A stretch of DNA of 39,726 nucleotides, from assembly GCA_018266875.1 (NCBI GenBank), contig JAFDZR010000029.1, forward strand, positions 17,483-57,208, read 5' to 3'. Below, one piece after another: positions 1 to 7,874 of the stretch; the stretch's first letter is position 1; every line of letters begins with the position of its first letter. A program made the position numbers and the translations under genes. This DNA is from Bacteroidota bacterium (GTDB taxonomy: Bacteria > Bacteroidota > Ignavibacteria > Tepidaquicellales > Tepidaquicellaceae). Below the pieces are notes generated by a model. It was not told where the DNA came from. It saw only the letters and a list, made by a program, of their open reading frames with translations, and searched no databases.

Positions 1-313
1 CAATAATTCACAGGCGGGTTGTTTGAAAAAAATAATAAAAAGTTTAAAAGATTTTAAGTATTAAAGTATTTCTTATGATTAAAAATTATTTTGGACACTA
101 TTGTAATTGCATATTTTTTACCGGCTGTTTGTGAATTAATATTGAAAATTTTTTTATTTAAATTATCAGCTTAAAATAATCAAGCTGCATAAAGTTCTGA
201 ATATTGTCCGGAAACTGAAAAGAAATTGAAAATGCTGAAGTCCCGCATTTTTATGAAAAAATAATTTTGAGATAAAACATTACAAGCGAATTTAATCATT
301 TAAATTTATTTAA
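1..313. other. AT-rich leader without a recognisable gene
   Basis: No open frame with plausible coding character is seen on either strand before the first gene. The stretch is strongly AT-rich with A and T runs, as expected of an intergenic or promoter region. I could not pick out a convincing promoter or hairpin. Confidence 0.5.
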
Positions 314-976
314 TTGAAAACACATCTGAACAAATTGTTTAAACTGGTGCTTTTTGTTTCATTTTTATCCCTGCCTGTCCACGGATTTTCCCAGTCAAAA
401 ATAGGTATCACATCAGGCATTACCTATACTTCAATCAGCGGTGATGAGCCTGAAAACGCCGGTTACTCAAAAGGAGTCGGATACTTGTTCGGGCTTACCG
501 GAGAATTAAATATTACAAAGGATCTGAAGATCTGCCTTCAGCCTCAGTATCTAAGGAATTCTACTGTAATTTTCTACGAACAGAGAAACGTTGATCCGGT
601 AGACAGTTTTAAATTAAATCTCGATTATTTCAGTCTGCCTGTATTACTTAAAATACCTGCTCTTTCTGGAATTGCTTACTTTAACAGCGGAGTGGGTTTT
701 TCATATCTCTCAAAATCAACTTTATCGGATCAAACAGGTACGGGAACAGAACGTGATTTAAATGACAAACTTAACAGATTTGATTTTTCAGTAATTTTTG
801 GATTCGGACTGAATTTTCCGATATATGATAAATTTGAACTTGAATTTGAAGCGAGATATTCACAGAGTCTGTTAAATCTCAGTAACGGTTCAACTGCTTT
901 TACAGGAACATTGCCTGACAGATACAGGTCGAGCGGTTTTCATCTTATTACAGATATCATTTACTCATTTAAATAA
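314..976 (+). CDS. Outer-membrane beta-barrel protein (PorT/OmpA-barrel-like)
   Basis: This 220-aa protein begins with a TTG codon and a typical signal peptide: basic residues, a hydrophobic LVLFVSFLSLPV core, and probable cleavage after GFSQ near residue 27. The mature part alternates polar and hydrophobic residues with many aromatics (YLFGLTGELNI, LKICLQPQYLRN, FELEFEARYSQSL) and ends in an aromatic residue two from the C-terminus (IIYSFK). This is the pattern of the outer-membrane beta-barrel (porin_OMP/PorT-like) families common in Bacteroidota. It probably sits in the outer membrane as an eight-stranded barrel, and its ligand or role cannot be told. The next gene, also an exported barrel-like protein, starts 12 nt after the stop, so the two are likely co-transcribed. 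Barrel class is fairly sure, function unknown. Confidence 0.75.
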   Translation: MKTHLNKLFKLVLFVSFLSLPVHGFSQSKIGITSGITYTSISGDEPENAGYSKGVGYLFGLTGELNITKDLKICLQPQYLRNSTVIFYEQRNVDPVDSFKLNLDYFSLPVLLKIPALSGIAYFNSGVGFSYLSKSTLSDQTGTGTERDLNDKLNRFDFSVIFGFGLNFPIYDKFELEFEARYSQSLLNLSNGSTAFTGTLPDRYRSSGFHLITDIIYSFK

Positions 977-988
977 TTAACCGGGAAA

Positions 989-1978
989 ATGCCGAATAAA
1001 ATTTTTTTCATTATATTAATTCTCACAGTGTTTCTAACGGACCTTAAAGCTCAGAATAATTCATCACAGGTTATAAAAGGCGGAAACCATACAGCAATAA
1101 CAAAACCGAATCTCAACGGACATAACTTCATCGGTACTTCACAGTTTAAAACTCCTTTTATTAATACTGCACTGAATGCAGTAATGAGCGCAGGTCAGGC
1201 AGTTGGATTCGAACTTCCTCCCATAAAAATAGATACGTTCACACTTACCCGGGACAGGGGTTCAATTCTTGTTACAAATATTGACTTTGAATATGAAGCA
1301 ATGTTAAGGGACTGGCTGTCTTTTAATATAAGTTATCAGATTGAGGGAAGAGCCGGTACAAAGACCAGTCCTTTGATAGCTCAGGGAGTAAACCTTGCAT
1401 CAGGATATAAGATTGGAATGACCTTTAAACTCTGGGAAAGAAAAAATATGCTGTTGTCAGGATCAGTGGATGTAATAAATAAGAGTTATACCGTGATTGA
1501 TATTGAAGATTTCATCACAAAGGTGATCCAAAACGGAGGACTGACTCAGGAGAATACATTGTCAAAGACTGTTCCTTCACTGAGTGTTCTGGGAGGAGCA
1601 AGATATGCATGGGCTTTAAACCCGTCGTTTGGAATTCTGGGGTCCGCGGAATTCGGATTCGGTGAATCTATTGACAAGACCAAGGATGACAGATTTCTTT
1701 TTAACGGAGGATTTTTACTGGAATATGACCTGCTTCCCAAAAGCAAAGTGCCTCTGGGATTCGGAGTTGGTTTCTATCAAAATTCCTTTCCCGTTCTTTC
1801 ACAGGACAGGATAGGGAATCCTCATATATTTCTCGGACAGATAGCATATACGGGAAGAAATGATCTGGGAGCCGGAATTGAATTTACGTATGAATTCTCA
1901 ACTCCTGAAAGTTATAACACCGGAGGAAATGCGGTGAAATTTCTGACTGTTTACGGAAATCTAAAATACTATTTTTGA
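989..1978 (+). CDS. Exported beta-barrel-like protein of unknown function
   Basis: This 329-aa protein has a clear signal peptide (basic start, FFIILILTVFLT core, probable cleavage after LKAQ near residue 22). A short polar Asn/Gly-rich segment follows, and then repeated amphipathic strands such as WLSFNISYQIEG, YKIGMTFKLWERKNMLLSGSV, GAGIEFTYEFS and a C-terminal FLTVYGNLKYYF. The terminal aromatic and the alternating pattern are typical of outer-membrane barrels. It lies 12 nt downstream of another barrel-like gene, which suggests a two-gene transcription unit. No specific family is recognised. Transport or an adhesive surface role are both possible. Confidence 0.65.
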   Translation: MPNKIFFIILILTVFLTDLKAQNNSSQVIKGGNHTAITKPNLNGHNFIGTSQFKTPFINTALNAVMSAGQAVGFELPPIKIDTFTLTRDRGSILVTNIDFEYEAMLRDWLSFNISYQIEGRAGTKTSPLIAQGVNLASGYKIGMTFKLWERKNMLLSGSVDVINKSYTVIDIEDFITKVIQNGGLTQENTLSKTVPSLSVLGGARYAWALNPSFGILGSAEFGFGESIDKTKDDRFLFNGGFLLEYDLLPKSKVPLGFGVGFYQNSFPVLSQDRIGNPHIFLGQIAYTGRNDLGAGIEFTYEFSTPESYNTGGNAVKFLTVYGNLKYYF

Positions 1979-2201
1979 ATTTACTCCGTCCGTAAATTGA
2001 GTTTATAATAATATCCTTAAATTTGAATCCGTTCAGGGTAAATAATTTTACTTAAAGTAAAAATTTTTCTCTGAACAGACTTTTCATTTCCGCAATAAAT
2101 TTTTTTAACCGAAAATCCGTAAAAAATTTCCCCAAACAGAAAAACTAATCTCCTGCTTATATCTTTTAATTTTCGTATTTTTATGATTATTTAAAAAAAC
2201 C

Positions 2202-2275
2202 GCCCTTGTAGCTCAGGTGGATAGAGCAACAGTTTCCTAAACTGTGGGTCGGATGTTCGAGTCATCCCAAGGGCA
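2202..2275 (+). tRNA. tRNA-Arg (anticodon CCT)
   Basis: A full cloverleaf can be drawn by eye. The acceptor stem GCCCTTG pairs with CAAGGGC, the D stem is GCTC/GAGC, and the anticodon stem ACAGT/ACTGT holds the loop TTCCTAA with anticodon CCT at 2236-2238. The variable loop is 5 nt and the T stem GGATG/CATCC carries TTCGAGT. The discriminator is A and the 3' CCA is not encoded (the next bases are CCT). It reads AGG arginine codons. An SDR gene starts 39 nt after its 3' end with no clear T-run terminator between them. Confidence 0.95.
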
Positions 2276-2314
2276 CCTTGGCTTAAAAGCAAACCCAGGT
2301 TTTACCGATCTTAT

Positions 2315-3049
2315 ATGAACAGCGAAAATAAAGTTGCACTAGTAACCGGCGGAGCCAGAAGACTCGGGAAATATATCTCACTGACACTTGCCGAAGCAGG
2401 TTATGATATAGTTCTTAATTATAATGAGAGCAGCAAGATCCTGCTTGAGGATACAATAAAACAGATATCTGATTTCAACGTGAATGTAACAGCAGTTAAA
2501 TGTGATGTTACCAAGATAAGCGAGATCAGAAAAATGTTTGCCGCGGTAAATCTTAAATACAGAAGACTCGATCTGCTTGTAAATAATGCAGCGGTCTTTA
2601 AGAGAACGGAGTTTCTCGAAACCACGGAAAAGATTTATGACGGATTCCTGGATACAAACCTGAAAGGAGTTTTTTTCTGCTGTCAGGAAGCGGCAAAAAT
2701 AATGCTGAAAAGCGACAATAAAGTAAGCAGGATAATAAACATAGCTTCGCTAGGTGCAGTTGAAAACTGGACAGGTTTTATTCCTTATTCACTTGCTAAA
2801 GCCGGGGTTGTGAAATTAACAAGGCAGCTTGGTAAAAAACTTGCGCCTGATATTCTTGTTAATGCAATTGCTCCGGGAACAGTGGAAATGGAAGATGATG
2901 AAAATACTGACATCGGAGATTCCGGTAAATACCCGATGAAAAGATTTGCCGTTCCGGAAGATATTACATCACTCGTAAAATATCTTGCTACTGAAAACAA
3001 TTATATTACCGGAAGGATATTTGTTGTTGACGGCGGTAAAAGTTTGTAA
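2315..3049 (+). CDS. Short-chain dehydrogenase/reductase, pteridine-reductase-like
   Basis: This 244-aa protein is a classical-length SDR. The cofactor loop T11-G-G-A-R-R16-L-G18 fits TGxxxRxG, the variant known from pteridine reductase PTR1 and dihydromonapterin reductase FolM, where the Arg supports NADPH binding. The NNAA motif follows, then a Ser in IINIASLG and the catalytic Y158-SLA-K162. The C-terminus (YITGRIFVVDGGKSL) also matches the PTR1-type ending. The family reduces oxo or pterin substrates with NAD(P)H in the cytoplasm, so reduction of dihydropterin or folate is a reasonable guess. A generic 3-oxoacyl reductase is less likely because of the R16 variant. The gene follows tRNA-Arg and precedes a LOG-family gene by 52 nt. 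Confidence 0.85.
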   Translation: MNSENKVALVTGGARRLGKYISLTLAEAGYDIVLNYNESSKILLEDTIKQISDFNVNVTAVKCDVTKISEIRKMFAAVNLKYRRLDLLVNNAAVFKRTEFLETTEKIYDGFLDTNLKGVFFCCQEAAKIMLKSDNKVSRIINIASLGAVENWTGFIPYSLAKAGVVKLTRQLGKKLAPDILVNAIAPGTVEMEDDENTDIGDSGKYPMKRFAVPEDITSLVKYLATENNYITGRIFVVDGGKSL

Positions 3050-3101
3050 TCCGAAAACATAATAAATTAAAAGAAAATTTTTTTATAAATTAAACTGATA
3101 A

Positions 3102-3926
3102 ATGAAATTTCTCAACAAATCCCCTAAGGCTTATCATGACTTGGACTTTTTGAATTCTCCGATTGCCAGAGATATCAGGATCCTCACCGAATACAAAGAA
3201 CCTCTGGAAAGATTCAAAATACATAAGATATATAATACTGTAGTAATATTCGGATCGGCAAGAACTCTGCCTAGAGCCACGGCACTAAAAAACCTCAGTT
3301 CAGTCAGGAAAAATATTAAAAAATCATCAAAGCTGACTGCCGTTCTTAAAAGAAAACTTAAAAGCGCTGAAACGGATCTGCTGATGTCAAGATATTACGA
3401 AGATACTGTTGAGCTTGCAAGGATGATGACAGAGTGGGCAATGAAACTGGGTAAACCCAACAAATTCGTAGTTTGTTCAGGCGGAGGTCCCGGAATAATG
3501 GAGGCAGCCAACAAAGGCGCAAAAAAAGCAAAGGGACTTTCAATTGGACTGAATATTTCCCTGCCTTTTGAACAGTATCCGAATCCTTATATTACAAAAG
3601 AGCTGAATTTTGAATTCCATTACTTTTTTATGAGAAAATTTTGGTTTGCATATCTTGCAAAAGCTCTTGTTATTATGCCCGGAGGTTTCGGAACGTTGGA
3701 TGAACTTATGGAAATACTTACACTTTTACAGACAAAAAAATTGAGAAAAAAAATAACTGTTGTAGTCTATGGAAAAGAATTCTGGGATAAGATAATAGAT
3801 ATGAATAAGATGGCTGAGCTGAATGTAATTTCTCCGGAAGATCTTAAATTATTCAGATTTGTTGACACACCGAAAGAGGCATTTGATTATCTTACAAAAA
3901 ATCTGCATAAAAATTATGTCGTTTAA
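3102..3926 (+). CDS. LOG-family (TIGR00730-type) nucleotide phosphoribohydrolase
   Basis: This 274-aa protein carries the two signature motifs of the LOG/'lysine decarboxylase-like' fold: SGGGPGIMEAAN in the middle and P193-GGFGTLD-E201 later. In this family the Arg/Glu residues around these motifs hydrolyse the N-glycosidic bond of (cytokinin) nucleoside 5'-monophosphates. Bacterial members are often involved in purine nucleotide clean-up. It is longer than the compact ~190-aa LOG proteins, with an N-terminal extension of about 60 residues and a Lys-rich helical insert near residues 65-90. The stop codon overlaps the strong ribosome binding site of yicC, so translation is probably coupled. 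The true substrate is unknown. Confidence 0.85.
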   Translation: MKFLNKSPKAYHDLDFLNSPIARDIRILTEYKEPLERFKIHKIYNTVVIFGSARTLPRATALKNLSSVRKNIKKSSKLTAVLKRKLKSAETDLLMSRYYEDTVELARMMTEWAMKLGKPNKFVVCSGGGPGIMEAANKGAKKAKGLSIGLNISLPFEQYPNPYITKELNFEFHYFFMRKFWFAYLAKALVIMPGGFGTLDELMEILTLLQTKKLRKKITVVVYGKEFWDKIIDMNKMAELNVISPEDLKLFRFVDTPKEAFDYLTKNLHKNYVV

Positions 3927-3931
3927 AGGAG
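3925..3931 (+). promoter_or_regulatory. Ribosome binding site fixing the yicC TTG start
   Basis: AAAGGAG overlaps the upstream stop codon and lies 7 nt before TTG 3939. It supports the TTG start over the internal ATG at 3951. Almost the same site (AAAGGAG, 7 nt, TTG) precedes ahcY. Confidence 0.75.
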
Positions 3932-3938
3932 AATATAA

Positions 3939-4820
3939 TTGATCATTAGCATGACAGGATTCGGTAAATCCGAAGGGACTTTTAAAGGGAAGAAATATTT
4001 TGCCGAGATAAGATCGGTGAACAGCAGATACAGCGAGATAAGTTTAAGGTACCCAAGACAGTTTGCTTCATACGATCTTGAACTGAAGGAAATAGTGAGG
4101 AAAAGAATCTCAAGAGGCAAGATCAGTGTAAATTTTTCTGAGGAGAGCGGAAGTGTCTCAGCAGCAGGCATGAATCTGAATCTTGATCTTATAAAGAGTT
4201 ATGCTGCCGAACTTAACAAAATAAATAAAGAGATCGGATCTTCTGAAAATGTAAAACTTGAGCATATCCTGACAATGACAAATCTTTTCGGACAGGATCT
4301 GTCTGAAGAAGCGGGAGAGGAAGAAAGAAAGTTTCTTTTCAGACTCCTTGATAACGCTCTTGATGATCTTATTAAAATGAAAAAAAGGGAAGGCGAATCC
4401 CTGAAAAAGGATATTACAGAAAGGATTAATTTCATAAAATCAGAATCCGATGTAATCTCAAAGATTTCTTCCAAAAAAACCAGTATACTCAGAAAAAAAC
4501 TTAAAGAGAAAATAAATTCTATACTAAAGGATAAAAGAATCATTGACGAGAACAGACTTGAAACGGAAATTGTGCTCTATGCAGACCGAATAGATATTAC
4601 AGAAGAGCTCATCCGGCTGAAAAGTCATAACAAGTACTTTATAGAGAATATGAAATCGAATGAGCTTTCAGGCAGAAGACTGAATTTTCTGGTTCAGGAG
4701 ATAAACAGGGAAATAAATACAATCGCTTCCAAATCAATGGATGCCGAAATTTCCCAGAAAAGTGTTGTACTGAAAGAAGAACTTGAAAAGATACGTGAAC
4801 AATTGCAAAATGTCGAATAA
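3939..4820 (+). CDS. yicC: YicC/YloC-family endoribonuclease
   Basis: This 293-aa protein matches the YicC family along its whole usual length. The N-terminus I-S-M-T-G-F-G-K is the family hallmark, with RSVNSRY and RGKISV following. The C-terminal DUF1732 part has GRRLNFLVQEINREINTIASKS. YicC proteins are cytoplasmic single-strand endoribonucleases linked to RNA turnover. The TTG start is preferred because an AAAGGAG site lies 7 nt upstream. The gene is followed after 9 nt by gmk and then rpoZ, an order conserved in many bacteria, which supports both the call and an operon. Confidence 0.93.
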   Translation: MIISMTGFGKSEGTFKGKKYFAEIRSVNSRYSEISLRYPRQFASYDLELKEIVRKRISRGKISVNFSEESGSVSAAGMNLNLDLIKSYAAELNKINKEIGSSENVKLEHILTMTNLFGQDLSEEAGEEERKFLFRLLDNALDDLIKMKKREGESLKKDITERINFIKSESDVISKISSKKTSILRKKLKEKINSILKDKRIIDENRLETEIVLYADRIDITEELIRLKSHNKYFIENMKSNELSGRRLNFLVQEINREINTIASKSMDAEISQKSVVLKEELEKIREQLQNVE

Positions 4821-4829
4821 AATTTAAAA

Positions 4830-5393
4830 ATGCTTTATGTGATCGCAGCTCCGTCTGGAGCAGGAAAGACAACTATCGTAAAAAAAATACTTGAACAGTT
4901 TCCTGAACTTATTTTCTCTGTTTCAGCTACGACAAGAAAAAAAAGAGCGGGAGAGAAGAACGGAGTCGATTATTTTTTCTATGATAAGGATGTTTTCCTT
5001 AAAATGATCGCAAATAATGAGCTGATAGAATATGAGGTTATTTTTAAAGGAGATTATTACGGTACTTTGAGATATCTGGTAGAGGACTGTCTGAAAAAAG
5101 GACAAAGCATGCTTTTTGACGTGGATGTAAAAGGAGCGCTGGCAATAAAAAAATTATATAAAGAAAATTCAGTTCTGATTTTCATAATGCCTCCGGATAA
5201 TGAAACCCTAAAGGAAAGACTTAAAAAAAGGGCTACAGAGAGTTCAGAACAGATAAGCGAGCGAATAAAAAGGGTAGATTTAGAAATCGGAAAAGCAAAA
5301 GATTTTGATTATATTGTATTAAACGATAACCTTGAAAAGGCAGTATCCGAAGTAAAGGATATAATTTTAAGTTTTATAAATAAAAATAATTAA
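4830..5393 (+). CDS. gmk: Guanylate kinase
   Basis: This 187-aa protein phosphorylates GMP to GDP with ATP. The P-loop is P8-SGAGKTT, and the GMP-binding segment has SATTR36-KKR39 and GVDYFF. The lid and adenine regions appear as RLKKRATESSEQISERIKR and the C-terminus as FDYIVLNDNLEKAV. Length is normal for bacterial Gmk. It follows yicC by 9 nt and its stop abuts the next start (rpoZ begins at the next base), so the genes are almost certainly co-transcribed and translationally coupled. Confidence 0.97.
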   Translation: MLYVIAAPSGAGKTTIVKKILEQFPELIFSVSATTRKKRAGEKNGVDYFFYDKDVFLKMIANNELIEYEVIFKGDYYGTLRYLVEDCLKKGQSMLFDVDVKGALAIKKLYKENSVLIFIMPPDNETLKERLKKRATESSEQISERIKRVDLEIGKAKDFDYIVLNDNLEKAVSEVKDIILSFINKNN

Positions 5394-5693
5394 ATGGCAA
5401 TAGAAACTCTTGACTTGGATAAATTCGAGTCCAAAACGGCAAATCTTTATGAATCAATCGTAGTGGCATCAATCAGATCAAGACAGATCAATGATGCAAT
5501 TAAACTGGAATTAAACCAGAGACTGGAGCCGATCATAGCTAAAGAAACCGAAGATGATACCATCATGAATCAGGACAAATTCAATATTTCTCTTGAATTT
5601 GAACTCAGGAAGAAACCCACTATCAAAGCTGTTCACGAGCTGATGGATGACAAGCTTAACTTCAGGTTTAAAGGCGAAGAAGAAAACCAGTAA
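5394..5693 (+). CDS. rpoZ: RNA polymerase omega subunit (Rpb6-like)
   Basis: This 99-aa protein has the omega/Rpb6 core NLYESIVVASIRSRQIN near residues 17-33, matching the conserved helix that latches onto the beta' subunit. The segment that follows (LELNQRLEPIIAKETEDD) is also family-like. The C-terminal 40 residues (KPTIKAVHELMDDKLNFRF) are the extension seen in Bacteroidota/Chlorobi omegas. Its place directly after gmk is the classical position. It helps assemble RNA polymerase. A rho-independent terminator sits just downstream. Confidence 0.88.
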   Translation: MAIETLDLDKFESKTANLYESIVVASIRSRQINDAIKLELNQRLEPIIAKETEDDTIMNQDKFNISLEFELRKKPTIKAVHELMDDKLNFRFKGEEENQ

Positions 5694-5732
5694 TCTGTTT
5701 TTTAAAATATAAGTAAATTTATTTCCAAAAAT

Positions 5733-5761
5733 TATCCCGGTAATATCGGGATATTTTTTTT
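5733..5761 (+). terminator. Rho-independent terminator between rpoZ and coaBC
   Basis: A 7-bp stem TATCCCG (5733-5739) / CGGGATA (5747-5753) with a 7-nt loop is followed by an eight-T run. The T-run ends 10 nt before the coaBC ATG, so coaBC must be expressed by read-through or from a promoter overlapping the hairpin. Confidence 0.8.
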
Positions 5762-5771
5762 AGACAAAATT

Positions 5772-6986
5772 ATGTTAAAAGGAAAAAAAATTTTGATCGG
5801 AGTTTCCGGCGGTATTGCCGCTTATAAAATATGTTACCTCGTAAGATATTTTGTAAGAAACGGAGCGGAGGTCAGGATAATAATGACTCCTTCGGCTGTG
5901 AATTTTGTATCTCCTGTAACTCTTTCAGCTTTGTCAAGAAATGAAGTGATCATTAATATGTTCCCGCCCGCAGATAAAGTAAGCAGTTCTGAAAAAGTCG
6001 AGACAAAAACCTGGCATGTAAATCTCGGATTATGGGCAGATGTTTTCATTATTGCGCCGGCAACTGCAAATACTCTTGCAAAGATCAACGCAGGTATTAG
6101 CGATAATTTTTTACTCACCACTGTTCTTGCTTCCAGATGTCCGGTATTCCTTGCTCCCGCAATGGATGATGACATGATCAAAAATTCGGTTACTGTCAGA
6201 AATCTGAAATCACTTTCTGCATCCGGATTTAAAATGATCGAACCTGAATACGGAGAGCTTGCAAGCGGACTTGTTGGAGAAGGAAGAATGGCGGAACCGG
6301 AAAGAATATTTGAAATAATTAAAGACTTCCTTTTGAGAACAGGAGATCTTACCGGCAGGAAAATACTCGTTACAGCCGGACCGACTGCTGAAAATCTCGA
6401 CAGGGTAAGATTCATCACAAATTCATCAACAGGCAAAATGGGCTTTGCAATTGCAGAAGCCGCAAGCGACAGGGGAGCTGCTGTGACATTAATAACAGGA
6501 CCAGTCAACCTTGATACTCCTGAAGGGGTTAAGAGAATTGATGTAAGGACGGCTGATGAAATGTTCAGAAAAGTAAAATCAAATTGCAGCAAAAAGGACC
6601 TGATAGTAATGACTGCTGCCGTGGAGGACTTTGTTCCCGTAAAAACAGATAAAGGCAAGATCAAAAAGGAAGAAAAAGAAAAATTTGTATTTGAATTCAG
6701 AAGGGCTGTAGATATATTGGAATATCTGGGAAAGAAAAAAAACGGATACAAATTAATCGGATTTGCTCTTGAGACTGATGATGAAATTGAAAATGCAAAG
6801 AAGAAACTGAAAAGAAAAAATCTGGACATGATAGTATCGAACAATCCTGATTCGGAAGGTTCGGGATTCGGGACTGAAACGAATAAAGTAAGCTTCATTA
6901 CCGAAAGGAAAACCGAACAGCTTCCTCTTATGAGCAAGTACGATGTAGGTAATGCTATTCTTGACAGATATCTCAAAATGAAATGA
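5772..6986 (+). CDS. coaBC: Bifunctional phosphopantothenoylcysteine synthetase/decarboxylase
   Basis: This 404-aa protein catalyses two steps of coenzyme A synthesis. The N-terminal CoaC flavoprotein domain (about 1-190) has the opening ILIGVSGGIAAYK, the catalytic-His region TWHVNLGLWAD, IAPATANTLAKI and PAMDDDM. The last takes Asp where proteobacterial enzymes have Asn (PAMN); to my knowledge Asp is usual in Bacteroidota. The C-terminal CoaB domain (about 195-404) has ILVTAGPTAENLDRVRF, NSSTGKMGFAIA, TAAVEDFVP and the Lys-rich KGKIKK segment. Length is typical. The stop overlaps the next start by 4 bp (ATGA), so it is coupled to the uracil-DNA glycosylase gene. Confidence 0.96.
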   Translation: MLKGKKILIGVSGGIAAYKICYLVRYFVRNGAEVRIIMTPSAVNFVSPVTLSALSRNEVIINMFPPADKVSSSEKVETKTWHVNLGLWADVFIIAPATANTLAKINAGISDNFLLTTVLASRCPVFLAPAMDDDMIKNSVTVRNLKSLSASGFKMIEPEYGELASGLVGEGRMAEPERIFEIIKDFLLRTGDLTGRKILVTAGPTAENLDRVRFITNSSTGKMGFAIAEAASDRGAAVTLITGPVNLDTPEGVKRIDVRTADEMFRKVKSNCSKKDLIVMTAAVEDFVPVKTDKGKIKKEEKEKFVFEFRRAVDILEYLGKKKNGYKLIGFALETDDEIENAKKKLKRKNLDMIVSNNPDSEGSGFGTETNKVSFITERKTEQLPLMSKYDVGNAILDRYLKMK

Positions 6987-7849
6987 AGAGCGGCAGAGAA
7001 AAAATATTAAAAGATACAGATGCATTTCTTAAATACCTGAAAAGATATAACGGCTTTCCTCTGGATAATGACAAGCTTTTTATTGAGGGAATTCTTAAAA
7101 AGCTTGAGGATTACAACTCCGGAAATGATATACAGTTAAATACATCTGAAAAAAATGATCCATCCGGAATATCGGACCGGGTAAGTGAAGTCAGCTTAAA
7201 CAGCAAAGGAACTGATGGTATTAAGGAATATACAGCTGGAAATAAAAAAGACATAAACATAATTAATACTGACAATAAGAATTACAGTGATCTCTCTGAA
7301 TTAAACGGAACAGTCAGCAAATGCACTAAATGCGGAATACTCTCAGGCAGAAGGAAGAATACAGTTTTCGGAAGCGGAGATGAGAATGCAGATCTTGTAA
7401 TTGTCGGAGAAGCTCCGGGAGCAGACGAGGATGAGCAGGGTCTGCCATTTGTTGGAAGAGCCGGCAGATTACTTACTGATATTCTTAAAGCAATTAATTT
7501 TTCACGGGAAGAAGTTTACATCTGCAATATACTTAAATGCAGACCTCCGGATAACAGAAATCCAATGCCGGATGAGATTGAAAACTGCGAGCCGTATCTG
7601 TTTACACAGCTTAAATTAATAAAACCAAAGCTCATCCTTGCAGTTGGAACATTCGCAGCGCAGACACTGCTCAGATCAAAGGAACCACTTGGTAAATTAA
7701 GAGGAAGGTTTCATGTGTATGAAGGAATAAAAATGATGGTTACATACCATCCGGCAGCACTGCTAAGGAATCCGAACTGGAAAAAACCAACATGGGAGGA
7801 TGTGAAAATGCTGAGAGCTGAATATGATAAAATGAAAAACATTAATTAA
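6983..7849 (+). CDS. Family 4 uracil-DNA glycosylase (iron-sulfur)
   Basis: This 288-aa protein removes uracil from DNA in base excision repair. The catalytic core begins near residue 112. It has [4Fe-4S] cysteines C114-TK-C117, C186 (NILKC) and C202 (ENC), motif A G142-EAPG followed by GLPFVGRAG, the RPPDNRNP segment, and motif B H256-PAALLRNP. These are diagnostic of the thermophile-type UDGa family. Ahead of the core is an N-terminal region of about 110 residues with a polar Ser/Asn/Lys-rich stretch (48-105) that looks unstructured. Such a pre-domain is common in this lineage but of unknown use. It overlaps coaBC by 4 bp and precedes dnaB by 25 nt. Confidence 0.93.
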   Translation: MKSGREKILKDTDAFLKYLKRYNGFPLDNDKLFIEGILKKLEDYNSGNDIQLNTSEKNDPSGISDRVSEVSLNSKGTDGIKEYTAGNKKDINIINTDNKNYSDLSELNGTVSKCTKCGILSGRRKNTVFGSGDENADLVIVGEAPGADEDEQGLPFVGRAGRLLTDILKAINFSREEVYICNILKCRPPDNRNPMPDEIENCEPYLFTQLKLIKPKLILAVGTFAAQTLLRSKEPLGKLRGRFHVYEGIKMMVTYHPAALLRNPNWKKPTWEDVKMLRAEYDKMKNIN

Positions 7850-7874
7850 GAAAAAATTTTAATTTTAGTCAACA

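Noticed and set aside
1979..2201. Nested inverted repeats (GTTCAG/CTGAAC around TTTTAC/GTAAAA) after the second barrel gene
   Set aside because: The stems are only 6 bp, AT-rich, and the T-run is interrupted; too weak to call a terminator or RNA gene.
5834..6976. A 380-codon open frame on the minus strand opposite coaBC
   Set aside because: It is the antisense shadow of a clearly conserved gene, is Ser/Leu-rich without motifs, and has no ribosome site.
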